DNA from: Streptomyces sp. NBC_01275
GTDB taxonomy: Bacteria; Actinomycetota; Actinomycetes; Streptomycetales; Streptomycetaceae
Assembly (NCBI RefSeq): GCF_026340655.1
Contig: NZ_JAPEOZ010000001.1
Span: forward strand, 5,084,001-5,148,000
Direction of reading: 5' to 3'
DNA: 64,000 nt
The notes below the pieces were generated by a model. The model had not been told where the DNA came from. It saw only the letters and a list, made by a program, of their open reading frames with translations, and ran no database searches. The position numbers and the translations under genes are program-made. Below, one piece after another: positions 60,336-64,000 of this stretch (positions within the stretch are counted from its first letter, which is position 1; every line of letters begins with the position of its first letter).

Positions 60336-62177
60336 ATGGCACGTGCGGTCGGCATCGACCTGGGCACGACTAACTCCGTCGTCAGCGTTCTGGAGGGCGG
60401 CGAGCCCACCGTCATCACCAACGCCGAGGGTGCCAGGACCACGCCGTCCGTCGTCGCCTTCGCGAAGAACGGTGAGGTGCTCGTCGGCGAGGTCGCCAAG
60501 CGCCAGGCGGTCACGAACGTGGACCGGACCATCCGTTCCGTGAAGCGCCACATGGGCACGGACTGGACGATCGAGCTCGACGGGAAGAACTTCAACCCGC
60601 AGCAGATGAGCGCGTTCATCCTGCAGAAGCTGAAGCGCGACGCGGAAGCGTACCTGGGCGAGAAGGTGGCCGACGCGGTCATCACCGTCCCGGCGTACTT
60701 CAACGACTCCGAGCGTCAGGCGACGAAGGAAGCCGGCGAGATCGCCGGTCTGAACGTCCTTCGCATCGTCAACGAGCCCACCGCGGCCGCGCTCGCGTAC
60801 GGCCTCGACAAGGACGACCAGACGATCCTCGTCTTCGACCTCGGCGGCGGCACCTTCGACGTGTCCCTGCTGGAGATCGGCGACGGCGTCGTCGAGGTGA
60901 AGGCCACCAACGGCGACAACCACCTCGGCGGCGACGACTGGGACCAGCGTGTCGTCGACTACCTGGTGCAGCAGTTCAAGGCCGGCCACGGCGTGGACCT
61001 CGCCAAGGACAAGATGGCCCTCCAGCGCCTCCGCGAGGCCGCTGAGAAGGCGAAGATCGAGCTGTCGAGCTCCACCGAGACCTCGATCAACCTGCCCTAC
61101 ATCACGGCCTCCGCCGAGGGCCCGCTGCACCTGGACGAGAAGCTCACCCGCGCCCAGTTCCAGCAGCTGACGGCCGACCTGCTGGAGCGCTGCAAGACGC
61201 CGTTCCACAACGTCATCAAGGACGCCGGCATCGCGCTGAGCGAGATCGACCACGTCGTTCTCGTCGGCGGTTCCACCCGTATGCCCGCCGTCGCCGAGCT
61301 CGTCAAGGAGCTGACCGGCGGCCAGGACGCCAACAAGGGCGTGAACCCGGACGAGGTCGTCGCCATCGGCGCCGCGCTCCAGGCCGGTGTCCTCAAGGGC
61401 GAGGTCAAGGACGTCCTGCTCCTCGACGTGACCCCGCTTTCCCTCGGCATCGAGACCAAGGGAGGGATCATGACGAAGCTCATCGAGCGGAACACGACGA
61501 TCCCGACCAAGCGGTCCGAGATCTTCACCACCGCCGAGGACAACCAGCCGTCCGTGCAGATCCAGGTCTACCAGGGCGAGCGCGAGATCGCGGCGTACAA
61601 CAAGAAGCTCGGGATGTTCGAGCTGACCGGTCTGCCGCCGGCCCCGCGTGGCGTCCCGCAGATCGAGGTCGCCTTCGACATCGACGCCAACGGCATCATG
61701 CACGTGACCGCGAAGGACCTGGGCACGGGCAAGGAGCAGAAGATGACCGTCACCGGCGGCTCCTCGCTGCCGAAGGACGAGGTCGACCGCATGCGCCAGG
61801 AGGCGGAGCAGTACGCGGACGAGGACCACCGTCGCCGCGAGGCCGCCGAGGCCCGCAACCAGGGCGAGCAGCTCGTCTACCAGACGGAGAAGTTCCTCAA
61901 GGACAACGAGGACAAGGTCCCGGGCGAGATCAAGACCGAGGTCGAGGAGTCCCTCGCCGAGCTCAAGGAGAAGCTCAAGGGCGAGGACACCGCCGAGATC
62001 CGCACCGCCACCGAGAAGGTCGCGGCCGTCTCGCAGAAGCTCGGCCAGGCCATGTACGCCGACGCCCAGGCCGCGCAGGGGGCGGGCGACGCTCCCGGCG
62101 CCGAGGCCCCGAAGGCCGACGACGACGTCGTGGACGCCGAGATCGTGGACGACGAGCGCAAGGACGGTGCCGCGTGA
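60336..62177 (+). CDS. dnaK: Chaperone DnaK
   Basis: A 613-residue Hsp70. The ATPase domain has [21 protein letters not shown] and [13 protein letters not shown]; the substrate domain follows with [14 protein letters not shown] and the lid. The acidic C-terminus ends [12 protein letters not shown]. It folds and protects proteins with DnaJ and GrpE in the cytoplasm. GGAGGA precedes the ATG. First gene of dnaK-grpE-dnaJ; two HAIR boxes upstream indicate HspR control. Confidence 0.98.
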   Translation: MARAVGIDLGTTNSVVSVLEGGEPTVITNAEGARTTPSVVAFAKNGEVLVGEVAKRQAVTNVDRTIRSVKRHMGTDWTIELDGKNFNPQQMSAFILQKLKRDAEAYLGEKVADAVITVPAYFNDSERQATKEAGEIAGLNVLRIVNEPTAAALAYGLDKDDQTILVFDLGGGTFDVSLLEIGDGVVEVKATNGDNHLGGDDWDQRVVDYLVQQFKAGHGVDLAKDKMALQRLREAAEKAKIELSSSTETSINLPYITASAEGPLHLDEKLTRAQFQQLTADLLERCKTPFHNVIKDAGIALSEIDHVVLVGGSTRMPAVAELVKELTGGQDANKGVNPDEVVAIGAALQAGVLKGEVKDVLLLDVTPLSLGIETKGGIMTKLIERNTTIPTKRSEIFTTAEDNQPSVQIQVYQGEREIAAYNKKLGMFELTGLPPAPRGVPQIEVAFDIDANGIMHVTAKDLGTGKEQKMTVTGGSSLPKDEVDRMRQEAEQYADEDHRRREAAEARNQGEQLVYQTEKFLKDNEDKVPGEIKTEVEESLAELKEKLKGEDTAEIRTATEKVAAVSQKLGQAMYADAQAAQGAGDAPGAEAPKADDDVVDAEIVDDERKDGAA

Positions 62178-62833
62178 CGGAGGAGACCCCGGGCTTCGAG
62201 GAGAAGCCCGACGTCCCCTCCGGCGCCACCCCTGAAGACGCCGAGCCGAAGGCCGCCCCCAGCTCCGCTTCGGCGGAGGGGGCGGCCCCGGCCGGGGACA
62301 CGAACCAGACAGCGGGTCTGGTGGCCCAGCTGGACCAGGTGCGCACCGCGCTCAACGAGCGCACGGCGGACCTCCAGCGCCTCCAGGCCGAGTACCAGAA
62401 TTACCGCCGCCGGGTCGAGCGCGACCGGATCGCGGTCAAGGAGATCGCCATCGCGAACCTCCTGACCGAGCTCCTGCCCGTCCTCGACGACATCGGCCGC
62501 GCACGGGACCACGGCGAACTGCTCGGCGGCTTCAAGTCGGTGGCCGAGTCGCTGGAGGTCGTCGCGGCGAAGATGGGCCTGCAGCAGTTCGGCAAGGAGG
62601 GCGAGCCCTTCGACCCGACGATCCACGAGGCCCTGATGCACTCGTACGCGCCCGACGTCACCGAGACGACGTGCGTGGCGATTCTCCAGCCCGGGTATCG
62701 CTTCGGCGAGCGCACCATCCGCCCCGCGCGGGTGGCCGTGGCCGAACCGCAGCCCGGAGCGACGGCCGCCAAGTCCTCCGACGAGGCCGAGGCGGCCGAC
62801 GACAAGGACAGCGGTGGCCCGGACGAGGGCTGA
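62174..62833 (+). CDS. grpE: Nucleotide exchange factor GrpE
   Basis: A 219-residue GrpE. An acidic, Pro/Ala-rich N-terminus (about 1-50) precedes the long helix ([19 protein letters not shown]) and the C-terminal beta domain ([40 protein letters not shown]). It releases ADP from DnaK. The GTG start overlaps the dnaK stop (GTGA). Its 5' part contains a hairpin-forming insert at 62252-62287. Confidence 0.96.
   Translation: MTEETPGFEEKPDVPSGATPEDAEPKAAPSSASAEGAAPAGDTNQTAGLVAQLDQVRTALNERTADLQRLQAEYQNYRRRVERDRIAVKEIAIANLLTELLPVLDDIGRARDHGELLGGFKSVAESLEVVAAKMGLQQFGKEGEPFDPTIHEALMHSYAPDVTETTCVAILQPGYRFGERTIRPARVAVAEPQPGATAAKSSDEAEAADDKDSGGPDEG
62252..62287. repeat. Hairpin-forming palindrome inside grpE
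   Basis: GGCCGCCCCCAGCTCCGCTT ... GCGGAGGGGGCGGCC with a TTCG loop encodes the low-complexity [15 protein letters not shown]. It resembles the REP-like elements in size and location inside a linker, but its sequence differs. Confidence 0.6.
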
Positions 62834-62878
62834 GTCTGAACCGACGAGGGGTCCGCAGCGGAAGGAGGGACGTCGAGG

Positions 62879-64000
62879 ATGAGCACCAAGGACTTCATCG
62901 AGAAGGACTTTTACAAGGTTCTCGGCGTCCCCAAGGACGCCACCGAGGCCGAGATCAAGAAGGCGTACCGCAAGCTCGCCCGCGAGTTCCACCCGGACGC
63001 CAACAAGGGCAACGCCAAGGCGGAGGAGCGCTTCAAGGAGATCTCCGAGGCGAACGACGTCCTCGGTGACCCCAAGAAGCGCAAGGAGTACGACGAGGCG
63101 CGCGCCCTCTTCGGCAACGGAGGCTTCCGTCCGGGGCCGGGCGCGGGCGGCGGCAACTTCAACTTCGACCTGGGGGACCTCTTCGGGGGCGCCCCCCAGG
63201 GCGGCGGGGGTTCCGGCGGCTTCGGCGGCGGCATCGGCGACGTGTTCGGCGGCCTGTTCAACCGGGGCGGTGCGGGCACGACCCGTACGCAGCCCCGGCG
63301 CGGCCAGGACATCGACACCGAGGTCACCCTGACCTTCACGGAGGCCATCGAAGGCGCCACGGTCCCGCTGCGGATGTCCTCGCAGGCCCCCTGCAAGGCC
63401 TGCTCGGGCACCGGCGACAAGAACGGCACGCCGAGGGTGTGCCCGACCTGCGTCGGCACGGGCCAGGTCGCGCGCGGCTCCGGCGGCGGCTTCTCGCTGA
63501 CGGACCCCTGCCCGGACTGCAAGGGCCGGGGTCTGATCGCCGAGCACCCCTGTCTGGACTGCAAGGGCAGCGGCCGCGCCAAGTCGTCGCGGACCATGCA
63601 GGTCCGCATCCCCGCGGGGGTGACGGACGGTCAGCGGATCCGGCTGCGCGGCAAGGGCGCACCGGGCGAGCGCGGCGGCCCGTCCGGCGACCTGTACGTC
63701 GTGGTCCACGTCGGCGCGCACCCGGTCTTCGGCCGCAGGGAAGACAACCTGACGGTGACGGTTCCGGTGACGTTCACGGAGGCGGCCCTCGGCGGTGAGA
63801 TCAAGGTCCCCACGCTCGGGGGCCCCTCCCTGACCCTGAAGCTGCCGCCCGGCACCCCCAACGGCCGCACCATGCGGGCGCGGGGCAAGGGCGCGGTCCG
63901 TAAGGACGGCACCCGCGGCGACCTGTTGGTCACCGTGGAGGTGAGTGTTCCGAAGGACCTGTCGGGGAAGGCTCGTGACGCGCTGGAGGCGTATCGCGAG
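62879..64000 (+). CDS. dnaJ: Chaperone DnaJ (3' end beyond the window)
   Basis: At least 374 residues are present. The J domain (about 1-80) has the HPD motif in FHPDANKG and starts MSTKDFIEKDFYKVLGVPKD. A Gly/Phe-rich linker (GGAPQGGGGSGGFGGG) follows, then four CxxCxGxG zinc motifs (CKACSGTG, CPTCVGTG, CPDCKGRG, CLDCKGSG) and the C-terminal substrate domain. It delivers substrates to DnaK. AAGGAGG lies ten bases before the ATG. In Streptomyces hspR usually follows; it would lie just outside. Confidence 0.97.
   Translation, partial: MSTKDFIEKDFYKVLGVPKDATEAEIKKAYRKLAREFHPDANKGNAKAEERFKEISEANDVLGDPKKRKEYDEARALFGNGGFRPGPGAGGGNFNFDLGDLFGGAPQGGGGSGGFGGGIGDVFGGLFNRGGAGTTRTQPRRGQDIDTEVTLTFTEAIEGATVPLRMSSQAPCKACSGTGDKNGTPRVCPTCVGTGQVARGSGGGFSLTDPCPDCKGRGLIAEHPCLDCKGSGRAKSSRTMQVRIPAGVTDGQRIRLRGKGAPGERGGPSGDLYVVVHVGAHPVFGRREDNLTVTVPVTFTEAALGGEIKVPTLGGPSLTLKLPPGTPNGRTMRARGKGAVRKDGTRGDLLVTVEVSVPKDLSGKARDALEAYRE

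Noticed and set aside
60138..61829. 563-residue open frame antisense to dnaK
   Set aside because: Produced by strong codon bias opposite dnaK; no ribosome site, and the composition is a typical shadow rich in Leu/Val/Arg/Asp.

Overview
The window is high-GC actinobacterial DNA and almost certainly comes from a Streptomyces chromosome. The signs are strong third-position G/C bias, frequent GTG starts, GTGA/ATGA start-stop overlaps, SARP/AfsR-type and PAS-GAF-SpoIIE regulators, remnants of an ATP-binding/DUF397 module, and a dnaK-grpE-dnaJ operon behind HspR-type (HAIR) operators. No complete insertion sequence, prophage or CRISPR array was seen.

Region by region. (1) 1-7131, minus strand: a five-gene conflict-type operon reading SLATT-like membrane protein, TIR protein, MoxR-type AAA ATPase, vWA-like protein, then a large TPR-like protein that runs off the left edge. 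A divergent gene with a DGQHR/AIPR-like motif starts at 7132. (2) 8328-12794: an FMN-binding protein and a ferric-reductase-like flavocytochrome, divergent from an OmpR-type two-component pair. (3) 12845-19736: a SpoIIE phosphatase with PAS, GAF and ATPase domains, a small membrane protein, a decayed NarL response regulator, a NodB deacetylase lipoprotein, an orphan response regulator, a VOC protein and an SDR enzyme. (4) 19846-23219: an ice-binding-fold (DUF3494) surface protein in one operon with DUF5819 and HTTM membrane proteins. (5) 23525-30809: a DrrAB-like ABC exporter, convergent with an AfsR/SARP regulator, then a GlxA-type AraC regulator divergent from a saccharopine-dehydrogenase-like reductase. 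(6) 30968-37954: secreted proteins (repeat protein, VanY-like M15 peptidase, DUF4232), a frameshifted pseudogene, and a coupled DUF3500/HupE-UreJ pair. (7) 38479-46049: two tiny ORFs behind paired palindromes, then a ligJ-ligI-MFS operon for 2-pyrone-4,6-dicarboxylate (protocatechuate 4,5-cleavage) catabolism, divergent from a response regulator/sensor kinase/TAXI binding-protein operon. (8) 46257-50820: a 1002-residue secreted protein, three small hypothetical genes, a tRNA-Ser 3' fragment and an intact tRNA-Gly(CCC). (9) 51096-64000: more conserved core genes (zinc-ribbon protein, dcd, phosphoribosyltransferase, hydrolase/XRE pair, Yip1 protein, Fe-S oxidoreductase, glycosyltransferase 4 family protein, dnaK, grpE, partial dnaJ), with a deletion scar of an ATP-binding/XRE/DUF397 module.

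The most notable units are the TIR-MoxR-vWA-TPR-SLATT operon; the PDC-degradation operon facing a three-gene sensory operon that probably controls it; the ice-binding/DUF5819/HTTM operon; and a REP-like palindrome that has entered two unrelated genes in frame. Short tandem repeats are frequent, often in leaders or at gene ends. Start sites and functions were inferred by reading only; no searches were run.
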